Below are positions 23,545 through 30,083 of a stretch of 30,083 bases of DNA, in pieces; positions within the stretch are counted from its first letter, which is position 1, and every line of letters begins with the position of its first letter. The translations under genes and the position numbers were made by a program. A model generated the notes under the pieces. The model was not told where the DNA came from, ran no database searches, and saw only the letters and a list, made by a program, of their open reading frames with translations. Origin of the DNA: Clostridium sp. AM49-4BH (lineage in GTDB: Bacteria > Bacillota > Clostridia > Lachnospirales > Lachnospiraceae); contig NZ_QUFB01000036.1 in the NCBI RefSeq assembly GCF_003478335.1, positions 1 to 30,083 on the forward strand. Direction: 5' to 3'.

Positions 23545-24564
23545 TCATTCTGCAATATACTCATTCGTAAATCCTGTATTTTCCGGAATTTCCTGATCAT
23601 ATAAATGCTGCTCATTGACCCATTGATAAAACATATTCCAACGGTCTGCATCAAAAACTCCGAACTGCGCCGCATCATCGATGTAGCAATCCTTTAGATA
23701 TTCCTGACTGCCTTTTATCAGACGTTCATCAAGATCCGGCACGCTGCTGCATAATATTTCTGCTGCCTTCTCCGGTTTTTTGATGGCATACTCATAGCCT
23801 TTTTTGACAGCTTTCAAAAATTTTCTGGCGACATCCGGATGCTTTGTCAGGAATTTATTGTTCGCAATGATAACCGGACTGTAGTAATCAAACCGTTCGT
23901 CTAACTGTCGAAACGGCAAGAATGTCGTAACCAGTCCGGCCTGTTCACATTGAATGCCACCCCACTCATAATTGATCCACGCACATTGAATGTCCGAACG
24001 GAGTGCCGATACCACATCGTCAATATAACTGGATAATAATGTCACACGCCCAAAATCACCGCCGTCCGATTCCACTAAGGTCTGTATGACTTTTTGGCGA
24101 AACAGCGTATCATTGGTCGCCAGCGTGTGATCCTGCAATTTGCCCGGAGAATCGATTCCCTGATCGGTCGATGAGATCAATCCTGCCGTATTGTGCTGCA
24201 AAATTGCCGCTACAGCCGTCACATTAATATTTTGATCTCCGGCAAACTCTTCCGCCAGATTGTCCTGCGCATCAATGCCAAATTCAGCATTACCGGATAC
24301 TACCATGTCGGTTGCACCGTCATCCGGCGGCAGTACGATCTCCACTTCCAGCCCTTCGTCCGCAAAATATCCCTTTTGCTCGGCAACATACAGCCCGGTA
24401 TGATTCGTATTCGGCGTCCAATCCAGTACCATCGTAAGCTGTGTTTTTGTATCCTTTTTGTTCGTCTGTTTCTTCGTTTGACAAGCGCAAAGATTCACTG
24501 ACATACTTGCCACCAGGCATAACGCAAGCAAACGCATTCTAAATGTTTTTTTCATACTGATCAC
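23545..24564 (-). CDS. NMT1/THI5-like (ThiY-type) substrate-binding lipoprotein
   Basis: The GTG at 24564 has GGAAAGG five to six bases away, better placed than the ATG at 24555. The protein has a lipoprotein signal peptide ending LCAC-Q, then the NMT1/THI5 fold opening LTMVLDWTPNTNHTGLYVAE, continuing QKGYFADEGLEVEIV. These proteins bind pyrimidine precursors of thiamine (HMP or formylaminopyrimidine) outside the cell and hand them to an ABC permease (ThiXYZ type). No permease or ATPase gene adjoins it here, and I see no TPP riboswitch. Thiamine salvage is the family expectation; a different substrate is possible. Confidence 0.87.
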   Translation of the reverse strand: MISMKKTFRMRLLALCLVASMSVNLCACQTKKQTNKKDTKTQLTMVLDWTPNTNHTGLYVAEQKGYFADEGLEVEIVLPPDDGATDMVVSGNAEFGIDAQDNLAEEFAGDQNINVTAVAAILQHNTAGLISSTDQGIDSPGKLQDHTLATNDTLFRQKVIQTLVESDGGDFGRVTLLSSYIDDVVSALRSDIQCAWINYEWGGIQCEQAGLVTTFLPFRQLDERFDYYSPVIIANNKFLTKHPDVARKFLKAVKKGYEYAIKKPEKAAEILCSSVPDLDERLIKGSQEYLKDCYIDDAAQFGVFDADRWNMFYQWVNEQHLYDQEIPENTGFTNEYIAE

Positions 24565-24648
24565 TCATGCCTTTCCGCACCTGTTGCTTTAAGTGAGCTT
24601 TCGCATTTTGCCACAGGCACAGATTCAGCACCACAAATTGTATTCGCT

Positions 24649-26028
24649 TTATTCCGCTTTCAAAAATGCTGCATAACATTTCTTTGCCTCATACACATCG
24701 GCTTTGCTGGTAATCTCCCAAGGTGCATGCATATTTAACACCGCAACACCGCTGTCGATAACCTGCATGCCATACAGGGACAAAATATATGCGATCGTTC
24801 CACCACCGCCAATATCTACTTTACCAAGTTCTGCTGTCTGATAAGCAACATTTGCATTATCCATAATATTGCGAAGTTCGGCCAAATATTCTGCGTTCGC
24901 ATCGTTGGAACCGGACTTGCCGCGGCTTCCGGTAAATTTACTAAATACAACGCCTCTGCCAAGATAAGATGCATTTTTCTTTTCAAATGCATCGGCAAAT
25001 AATGGGTCGTAAGCTGCATTTACATCTGAAGAAAGCATGCGGCAGTTTGCCAGACAACGTTTCAAGGTAAGCTCTGAATAAGTGCCCTCGAGATTGATCA
25101 GCTCTGCCACTACATTTTCAAAGAAATGTGACTGCATTCCTGTTGCTCCAACACTGCCGATCTCCTCTTTATCAACCAGCAGGCAGCAAGCTGTCTTAAC
25201 CAGATCTTTGGCCTCTAACATAGCTGCCAAAGAAGTATAAGCACATACTCTGTCATCTTGTCCATAAGACATGATCATGCTTCTGTCTACACCGAGTTCT
25301 CTTGCCGCACCTGCCGGTACGATCTCTAATTCTGCAGAGATAAAATCTTCTTCTTCCATGCCATACTGATCTTGCAGCAATTTCAGCACATTCGCTTTGA
25401 CGGCATCTTTTTCTTCGTCTTTCAAAGGCATACTTCCGATCAAAAGATCTAATTTCTCTCCCTCGATAACTTTAGCTGCCTTTTTCTCCATCTGCGTTCC
25501 GGCCAAGTGGATCAACAGATCTGTTACACAAAATACCGGATCATCCTCTTTCTCACCGATGCAGATATCCACCGTCTCGCCATTTTTCTTTACAACCACA
25601 CCGTGGATCGCTAACGGAAGCGTCACCCACTGATATTTCTTGATCCCACCATAATAATGTGTATCCAAATAAGCCATGTCGCTGTCTTCATACAATGGAT
25701 TCTGCTTTACATCCAAACGCGGTGAATCGATATGCGCTCCTAAAATATTCATGCCCTGTTCCAATGGCTGCTCACCGATCTGAAACATTGCAACACTTTT
25801 GTTCATGCATACTGCATAAATTTTATCACCTTTTTGCAGAGCACGTCCCTGTTCCATAAAGGACTGCAGAGACTGATAACCTGTCGCTTCTGCCTGTTTG
25901 ATAATCTCTTTCACACATTCTCGTTCGGTCTTGCCCACCGTCAAAAACTCTCGATAGGATTTATTCACTTCTTCTAATTCTGTAATCTGCTCATCACTAT
26001 ACGCTTTCCATGCATTCTTTCTTTCCAT
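24649..26028 (-). CDS. M18-family aminopeptidase
   Basis: A 459-aa cytosolic metallo-aminopeptidase starting at ATG 26028 behind AGGAGAG. M18 landmarks are present: GAHIDSPRLDVK (first metal His and Asp), a Tyr-rich HYYGGIKKYQW stretch, CLLVDKEEIGSVGATGM (catalytic Glu pair), SSDVNAAYDP, and LNMHAPWEITSK (last metal-binding His). Length fits the family. It would trim N-terminal residues, typically acidic ones, from peptides. It appears to be a single-gene unit; the 500-base gap upstream carries a large repeat element. Confidence 0.92.
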   Translation of the reverse strand: MERKNAWKAYSDEQITELEEVNKSYREFLTVGKTERECVKEIIKQAEATGYQSLQSFMEQGRALQKGDKIYAVCMNKSVAMFQIGEQPLEQGMNILGAHIDSPRLDVKQNPLYEDSDMAYLDTHYYGGIKKYQWVTLPLAIHGVVVKKNGETVDICIGEKEDDPVFCVTDLLIHLAGTQMEKKAAKVIEGEKLDLLIGSMPLKDEEKDAVKANVLKLLQDQYGMEEEDFISAELEIVPAGAARELGVDRSMIMSYGQDDRVCAYTSLAAMLEAKDLVKTACCLLVDKEEIGSVGATGMQSHFFENVVAELINLEGTYSELTLKRCLANCRMLSSDVNAAYDPLFADAFEKKNASYLGRGVVFSKFTGSRGKSGSNDANAEYLAELRNIMDNANVAYQTAELGKVDIGGGGTIAYILSLYGMQVIDSGVAVLNMHAPWEITSKADVYEAKKCYAAFLKAE

Positions 26029-26148
26029 CTAAACTCTCCTGCCTTTCCATTTTTTTACCCTGCTAACCTCTATAGCAGCCAAACATACACCCTTTAGTAT
26101 ACAACATTTTCCGCAAAATACAAATTTAGAATCTCAAACTGATTATCT

Positions 26149-26243
26149 CACAAATTCGCAACGCAAGGGAGCTTGTTCACTTGCGCAGAATTTGTGAACG
26201 ACAAAATCATAAAGCGCAATGCGCGGCAGATGCGAAGCATCTG
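26149..26243. repeat. Intergenic hairpins left of the giant palindrome
   Basis: CACAAATTC/GAATTTGTG (26149-26157, 26188-26196) enclose CGCAAG/CTTGCG, making a 48-base hairpin. GCGC-aat-GCGC and CAGATGC-gaa-GCATCTG (26227-26243) follow. There is no reading frame of note. They look like a REP-type or regulatory RNA repeat unit. Confidence 0.6.
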
Positions 26244-26287
26244 GATTTTGGAGTCATTATCTCATAATAATTGCGCATGATTTCTAA

Positions 26288-26537
26288 ATTTTGTTGTCTC
26301 TGATGATTGATTTACATGCCTTACGTAAACTTAACCGTCCCGGAAGCAAGGAAATCATCATTTTTGAAAGGGACTTTGCGCTCGTCGTTACTTATGTCTC
26401 GTATTGCAGAGACATTAAGTGACGTGACGTAGCGCATCGTAGCGAAAGCGTCCCGTCCAAAAATGGATGATACCTTGCTAAACCGGGACATCTCAGACAT
26501 TCCTTCAGGCATGTATTCATCAGAGACTTAACAAAAT
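26288..26537. repeat. 250-bp giant imperfect palindrome (dispersed repeat, MITE-like)
   Basis: The ends pair as ATTTTGTT/AACAAAAT and TCTCTGATGA/TCATCAGAGA; inward, ACATGCC/GGCATGT, TCCCGG/CCGGGA, GCAAGG/CCTTGC, ATCATC/GATGAT, TTTTTG/CAAAAA and GGGAC/GTCCC pair in order. The tip has its own stem (CTTATGTCTC/GAGACATTAAG, 26391-26419). Positions 26439-26537 recur inverted at 29985-30083 with two differences in 99. There is no transposase inside. It begins 25 bases after the YlbJ-like stop codon. Confidence 0.85.
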
Positions 26538-26562
26538 AGCTTTGGATGTGCGAAGTTTGAGT

Positions 26563-27561
26563 TCAGAATGATAGGTGAGTGCTGCAGAGCCAGTATAGAA
26601 TTCCTGCAATGATGCCTTGGCGTATTTTGGCGATAACATATTTGCCGGTGGAAAGATCCGTTTCGGAGATCACACTGGCCGTTTGTGCAACACTGGATAA
26701 GCCCCCGAAAGCGCAAAATGCAACAAGAAGCACCTGCCCAGATATCCCGGGGATCGTACTGCTAAGCAGCACGGCGCCGGTGGTGATCTCCAGCGCACTG
26801 ACGATCCCGGCTTTATATTCCGGTGCAAACGGACACATTTGCTGTACGATGCCTGCCAAAATAGAAAACAAAATGATATAACCGCCTACTTTCGTCAGTA
26901 TCACAAACGAATGTAAGATGCTCTCATCCAGAACGTTAATGACATTTCCGGCATATGGTTTTTCCTGATTCCGGCCGGCAAACTCTGCTGACCAACTGTT
27001 TTCCAGCCCCAAACTGCGCATAATATGGCGCCCTCCCCGATCGATCACGCTCCCGATCCACCCTGCAATATAGACCAATATCAATACGATAAGAGGTTTG
27101 TGCAGCCCCATGCAGGACACACCGATAAATTCTGTCAAAAACATCGGGCTGGCGTTGTTACAAAACATTAAAATATATTGTGCTTCTTCTTTGCAAATGC
27201 GTTGTCCCCGGTACAATTCTGCCGTAGTCGCTGCACCTAACGGATATCCGGATAACATACCTACAACGACCGCATAACAACCGGATCTTGTAATGCCAAA
27301 TACCCTTTGTAAAACCGGGGCAACAACACCTGTGATCCGCTCTGTCAGTCCCAATCCCATGATCACAGAAGAAACAATAGAAAAAGGCAACAGTGACGGA
27401 AGTACGATCTGAAACCACATGAGCAATCCTTCTTTGGCAGAATCGCTGACAGCCTGTGGAAACAGCAAAAAAACTATAATTATACTTCCGATCACCATCG
27501 CCATGATTGTTTGTTTCACGAACACTACCACTCCGTTTTCTAAGAACCACATTCCGTACAT
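26563..27561 (-). CDS. YlbJ-like membrane protein (nucleoside-recognition/Gate domain)
   Basis: A 332-aa integral membrane protein with about eight to ten hydrophobic segments. It has the conserved patterns of the sporulation integral membrane protein YlbJ family: LPSLLPFSIVSSVIMG, the loop GYPLGAATTAELY, FCNNASPMFL, and later GISGQVLLVAFCAFGGLSSVAQT. Both GYP and FGG loops are hallmarks of the Gate domain. YlbJ is needed for spore formation in Bacillus subtilis, but its substrate is unknown. The start is uncertain: ATG 27561 or 27552 have poor ribosome sites, while GTG 27525 or 27519 follow GGAGTGG. It lies 87 bases downstream of the MATE gene. Confidence 0.82.
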   Translation of the reverse strand: MYGMWFLENGVVVFVKQTIMAMVIGSIIIVFLLFPQAVSDSAKEGLLMWFQIVLPSLLPFSIVSSVIMGLGLTERITGVVAPVLQRVFGITRSGCYAVVVGMLSGYPLGAATTAELYRGQRICKEEAQYILMFCNNASPMFLTEFIGVSCMGLHKPLIVLILVYIAGWIGSVIDRGGRHIMRSLGLENSWSAEFAGRNQEKPYAGNVINVLDESILHSFVILTKVGGYIILFSILAGIVQQMCPFAPEYKAGIVSALEITTGAVLLSSTIPGISGQVLLVAFCAFGGLSSVAQTASVISETDLSTGKYVIAKIRQGIIAGILYWLCSTHLSF

Positions 27562-27648
27562 GATATGCGTCCGTTTTGGTATCTATTCTCGGTACTCCGA
27601 TTCCTGTATGTAGCCTTGCTCCAGAGAATGACACTCCGATTTCCGTAT

Positions 27649-29037
27649 CTAGCCTTGATACTCTGGGCGCCGCAGCTCTTTCCATCCCAAAGTGATCGCC
27701 ACAATGGCCGCCATCAGATCAGCCACCGGACCCGCATACATGATACCATCAATCCCTACAAATAACGGAAAGATAATAATAAGCGGCAGTAAAAACAAAA
27801 TCTGTCTGGTCAAAGATAATATCATACCTCTCGTTGGCTTGCCGATCGCCGTAAAGAAATTGGATGAGATCGGCTGCAAAAAATTCAAAAACGTAAAAAA
27901 CAAAAAGATATGAAAATAGTTTTGTGCAAATTGAAAATACTCCGGTGATCCCTTTCCAAACAGTGCAATGATCTGATGTGGTAATAACTGAAATAACAGG
28001 AATGCAACCACTGCCAATGTGCCTCCGTAGGAAAGTGCCCGCATATACGCTGCTTTCACACGACGATATAATCCTGCACCATAATTGAAGCTGACGATCG
28101 GCTGCAATCCCTGCGAGATTCCAATCACAAACGCCATAAACACTTGATTGACTTTCGTAATAATTCCTACGCAGGCAATCGGGATCGACTCTCCATACAC
28201 AGAAAGCGAACCATAATATTTCAACGATTTATTCATAACGATCTGTACGATCATCATCGCTAATTGATTACTGCACGGAGCAGCTCCAAGCGCCGTGATC
28301 CGCCCTATATATTTTGCATGCGGTTTCAAGTGGCTAAGACATAATGTAACCGTACGGCAATGGCACAAAAAATAAACCGCCAGACCGCCGGAGATCATCT
28401 GTCCAATGACCGTTGCCCATGCTGCTCCGGCCATGCCCCATTGAAAACCAAATACAAATAATGCATCTAATGCCGTATTGATCACTGCGCCAACCAGATT
28501 GCACAGCATTGTAAGCTTTGGTCGGCCATCTGCCCGCAGCAAATGTCCCCCTCCGGTTGCAACGATGACAAACGGAAAACCAATAGAGACAATTCTTGTA
28601 TATACACTGGCATAACCTAACACTTCCCGCGAGGATCCAAAGAATACCATTAACTGTTGCAAAAACAGTTGCGTCACTGCCAACAACACAGTCCCGCAAA
28701 ACACCATCATAAACAAGGCGTTTCCCATAAAATAAACTGCTTTTTTCTTTTCCTCTGCTATCGTCTGTCCCAATCCCATAGAAATATTAAAGGCAGATGA
28801 ACCGCCAATCCCAAATAACAGTGCAATCGCAACACAGGAAATAGAAAGCGGAAATGAAATATTGGTTGCCGCATTGCCAAGTTCTCCTACGCTGTGTCCA
28901 ATAAAAAACTGATCCACGATATTATACAAAGAACTGACTAACATCGCCACAATGCTGGGCAGTGCAAAGCGATGCAGCAAAGAACTGACTTTCTGCGTTC
29001 CAAGCGGATTATCTATCTGTATTCCCATACAAATCAC
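27649..29037 (-). CDS. MATE-family multidrug/Na+-type efflux transporter
   Basis: A 462-aa protein with about twelve membrane segments in two homologous halves. MATE landmarks include ALPSIVAMLVSSLYNIVDQFFIGH near the N terminus (the usual NxVDxxFIG motif), a second-half counterpart (NQVFMAFVIGISQGLQPIVSFNYGA) and ILSLTRQILFLLPLI near the end. These antiporters expel cationic compounds using Na+ or H+. The start is either GTG 29037 (AAAGG at five bases) or ATG 29028. It is 27 bases from the 152-aa gene upstream, so probably in one transcript with it. Confidence 0.92.
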   Translation of the reverse strand: MICMGIQIDNPLGTQKVSSLLHRFALPSIVAMLVSSLYNIVDQFFIGHSVGELGNAATNISFPLSISCVAIALLFGIGGSSAFNISMGLGQTIAEEKKKAVYFMGNALFMMVFCGTVLLAVTQLFLQQLMVFFGSSREVLGYASVYTRIVSIGFPFVIVATGGGHLLRADGRPKLTMLCNLVGAVINTALDALFVFGFQWGMAGAAWATVIGQMISGGLAVYFLCHCRTVTLCLSHLKPHAKYIGRITALGAAPCSNQLAMMIVQIVMNKSLKYYGSLSVYGESIPIACVGIITKVNQVFMAFVIGISQGLQPIVSFNYGAGLYRRVKAAYMRALSYGGTLAVVAFLLFQLLPHQIIALFGKGSPEYFQFAQNYFHIFLFFTFLNFLQPISSNFFTAIGKPTRGMILSLTRQILFLLPLIIIFPLFVGIDGIMYAGPVADLMAAIVAITLGWKELRRPEYQG

Positions 29038-29064
29038 TCTCGCCTTTCTTAAACAATGTACAAA

Positions 29065-29523
29065 CTAAGATTCTACCGTCAAAAACTTGTCCCATCCGGC
29101 AATCTCATGATCTGCCGCGATTTCTAACCGAAACGAATGATCTTCCCCTTCTACTACGATAGAATACATTCCATCTGCCTTGTTGATCTCATACACAGTC
29201 AGCCCGCTTAATTCACGCAGTCCCTCCTGTATCTCCTGCTCGCTCATAGCACGATCTTCGTAAGTTTGACGAAGGTTGCCATCTGCGTCATATACTTTAT
29301 AGCCTTCTTCCACAAGTTGTGCCAAAGATCCTTCTACAAAGGTAATCTCCATCTGATTCGCCCGCATCGTACGGATATCACGATTCATGCTGTTATCCGG
29401 CAGGATCTTTACGTTATCTATCATCACCTTGACACGGCCGCACGCACACTCAACCTCTTCTAACACCGCATCCTCAAAGTCAAAATGTTCTAGCTCGTCT
29501 TTCGTTTGAAACCGTCGTTCCAT
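29065..29523 (-). CDS. Hypothetical protein (152 aa)
   Basis: The ATG at 29523 follows AGGAGG. The product is soluble and acidic, beta-rich in look (VECACGRVKVMIDNVKIL near the N terminus, DGMYSIVVEGEDHSFRLEIAAD near the C terminus) with a Cys-x-Cys (CAC). There is no signal peptide or membrane segment. I do not recognise the family. It lies 18 bases downstream of the DUF1858 gene and just before the MATE gene, so the three probably form an operon. Confidence 0.72.
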   Translation of the reverse strand: MERRFQTKDELEHFDFEDAVLEEVECACGRVKVMIDNVKILPDNSMNRDIRTMRANQMEITFVEGSLAQLVEEGYKVYDADGNLRQTYEDRAMSEQEIQEGLRELSGLTVYEINKADGMYSIVVEGEDHSFRLEIAADHEIAGWDKFLTVES

Positions 29524-29541
29524 ATCCAAATTCCTCCTCTA

Positions 29542-29745
29542 CTACTGTGGTCCATTAATGTGTCTATCCAGCTTTTCGATCAACGCATCCACATCACACT
29601 GATGCACCTGACATGCCTGTTCCAATGTTTCTCTTGGGGACATATGACAGGATACACAATGCATTCCCATTTCCTGAAAACATTCCTGTGCTGTAGGATA
29701 CGACTGTAGAATTGCCCCGATCAATGAATATTTTGTAATAACCAT
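29542..29745 (-). CDS. DUF1858 redox-disulfide domain protein (67 aa)
   Basis: The ATG at 29745 follows GAGGAGG. The 67-residue product contains GMHCVSCHMSPRETLEQAC, the CxxC pattern of DUF1858 (hybrid-cluster-protein-associated redox disulfide domain), with the preceding SLIGAILQSYPTAQECFQEMGM matching that family's helix. Such small proteins are common in anaerobes and are thought to be thiol or metal carriers; the true role is unknown. A minus-strand promoter TTGCGG-17-TATACT spans 29809-29781. Confidence 0.85.
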   Translation of the reverse strand: MVITKYSLIGAILQSYPTAQECFQEMGMHCVSCHMSPRETLEQACQVHQCDVDALIEKLDRHINGPQ

Positions 29746-29780
29746 TCTTTTCCTCCTCTATTGACATCTGCTGACAAAGT

Positions 29781-29809
29781 AGTATAACATATTTTTCTAG
29801 TGACCGCAA
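29781..29809 (-). promoter_or_regulatory. Promoter of the DUF1858-hypothetical-MATE operon
   Basis: On the minus strand TTGCGG (29809-29804), a 17-base spacer and TATACT (29786-29781) lie 36 bases before the ATG at 29745. Confidence 0.6.
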
Positions 29810-29984
29810 AACAGCTGAAGTGCTACGTATTCAAACTTCCCATACCGGAAGTTATTGCAAAACCACATATTGCTTATTATGTCGGCAATAAATAAAATAT
29901 TTTGCAGCCAATACAGTAAATTGTTCTGTCATCAGAGAACTAAGATAATTGCCGCAGAACGCAACGTTTTTTACGTGATTTCTT

Positions 29985-30083
29985 ATTTTGTTAAGTCTCT
30001 GATGAATACATGCCCGAAGGATTGTCTGAGATGTCCCGGTTTAGCAAGGTATCATCCATTTTTGGACGGGACGCTTTCGCTAC
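29985..30083. repeat. Second, inverted copy of the giant palindrome (cut by window end)
   Basis: These 99 bases are the reverse complement of 26439-26537 apart from two substitutions. The preceding TGATTTCT also resembles the sequence before 26288. The rest of the unit lies beyond the window. Between 29810 and 29984 I see no gene. Confidence 0.9.

Noticed and set aside
23545..24600. TPP riboswitch before the ThiY-like gene
   Set aside because: I see no TPP-type conserved CUGAGA or ACCUGAUC blocks on the minus strand upstream, and the gap is short.
26321..26512. 63-aa protein-coding gene inside the giant palindrome
   Set aside because: No clear ribosome site, and the frame crosses both arms of a 250-bp inverted repeat; more likely a by-product of the repeat, though noted in the findings.
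27158..27685. 175-aa minus-strand frame
   Set aside because: Shadow frame over the YlbJ-like gene and the end of the MATE gene; the real frames have membrane-protein patterns and this one does not.

Overview
The window looks like a Gram-positive, low-to-mid GC Clostridia chromosome, most likely Lachnospiraceae. Support comes from strong AGGAGG ribosome sites, GTG/TTG starts, a YlbJ-like sporulation-type membrane protein, and an RlmD with the C-terminal extension I associate with this family. Genus cannot be fixed by eye.

Positions ~480 to ~19121 are an integrated mobilizable element (IME) of about 18.6 kb, inserted inside the 3' part of the 23S rRNA uracil methyltransferase gene (rlmD/rumA). 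Both ends carry the 11-bp direct repeat ACAACCGTCTC (480-490, 19111-19121). At each end the reading frame runs through the repeat into a homologous ~100-residue tail, so the large serine recombinase (left) and RlmD (right) each carry a version of the same C-terminal module. From left to right the element holds: the recombinase; an antitoxin-like gene plus GNAT-acetyltransferase pair; a 44-aa gene; a TTG-started STAND (NB-ARC/TPR) ATPase; a minus-strand cargo operon of response regulator, histidine kinase, two ABC permeases and an ABC ATPase; a maintenance module (ParM-like, ParR-like, RepA, DnaC-like); a mobilization module (DUF3847-like protein, an RSF1010-like oriT, a MobA/MobL relaxase); then a mosaic stretch with a frameshifted DUF4825-like lipoprotein, yjdF behind a probable azaaromatic riboswitch, a broken tnpV tail, a membrane-anchored XRE regulator, a broken relaxase tail, and an intact tnpV. 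I see no type IV secretion genes, so transfer would depend on a helper.

The order relaxase, tnpV fragment, XRE, relaxase fragment, tnpV is what a deletion across two tandem sibling elements would leave.

Right of 19121 is ordinary chromosome, all on the minus strand: the rest of rlmD (frameshifted in a repeat-rich linker), a 31-bp x 8 tandem repeat filling the pheA-rlmD gap, pheA, a large acidic/coiled-coil protein of unknown role, a ThiY-like lipoprotein, an M18 aminopeptidase, a YlbJ-like protein, a MATE exporter, a 152-aa hypothetical protein and a DUF1858 protein. A 250-bp giant imperfect palindrome lies at 26288-26537. Half of a second, inverted copy (97/99 identical) begins at 29985 and runs out of the window. 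The left flank (1-184) holds one small gene of unknown role.
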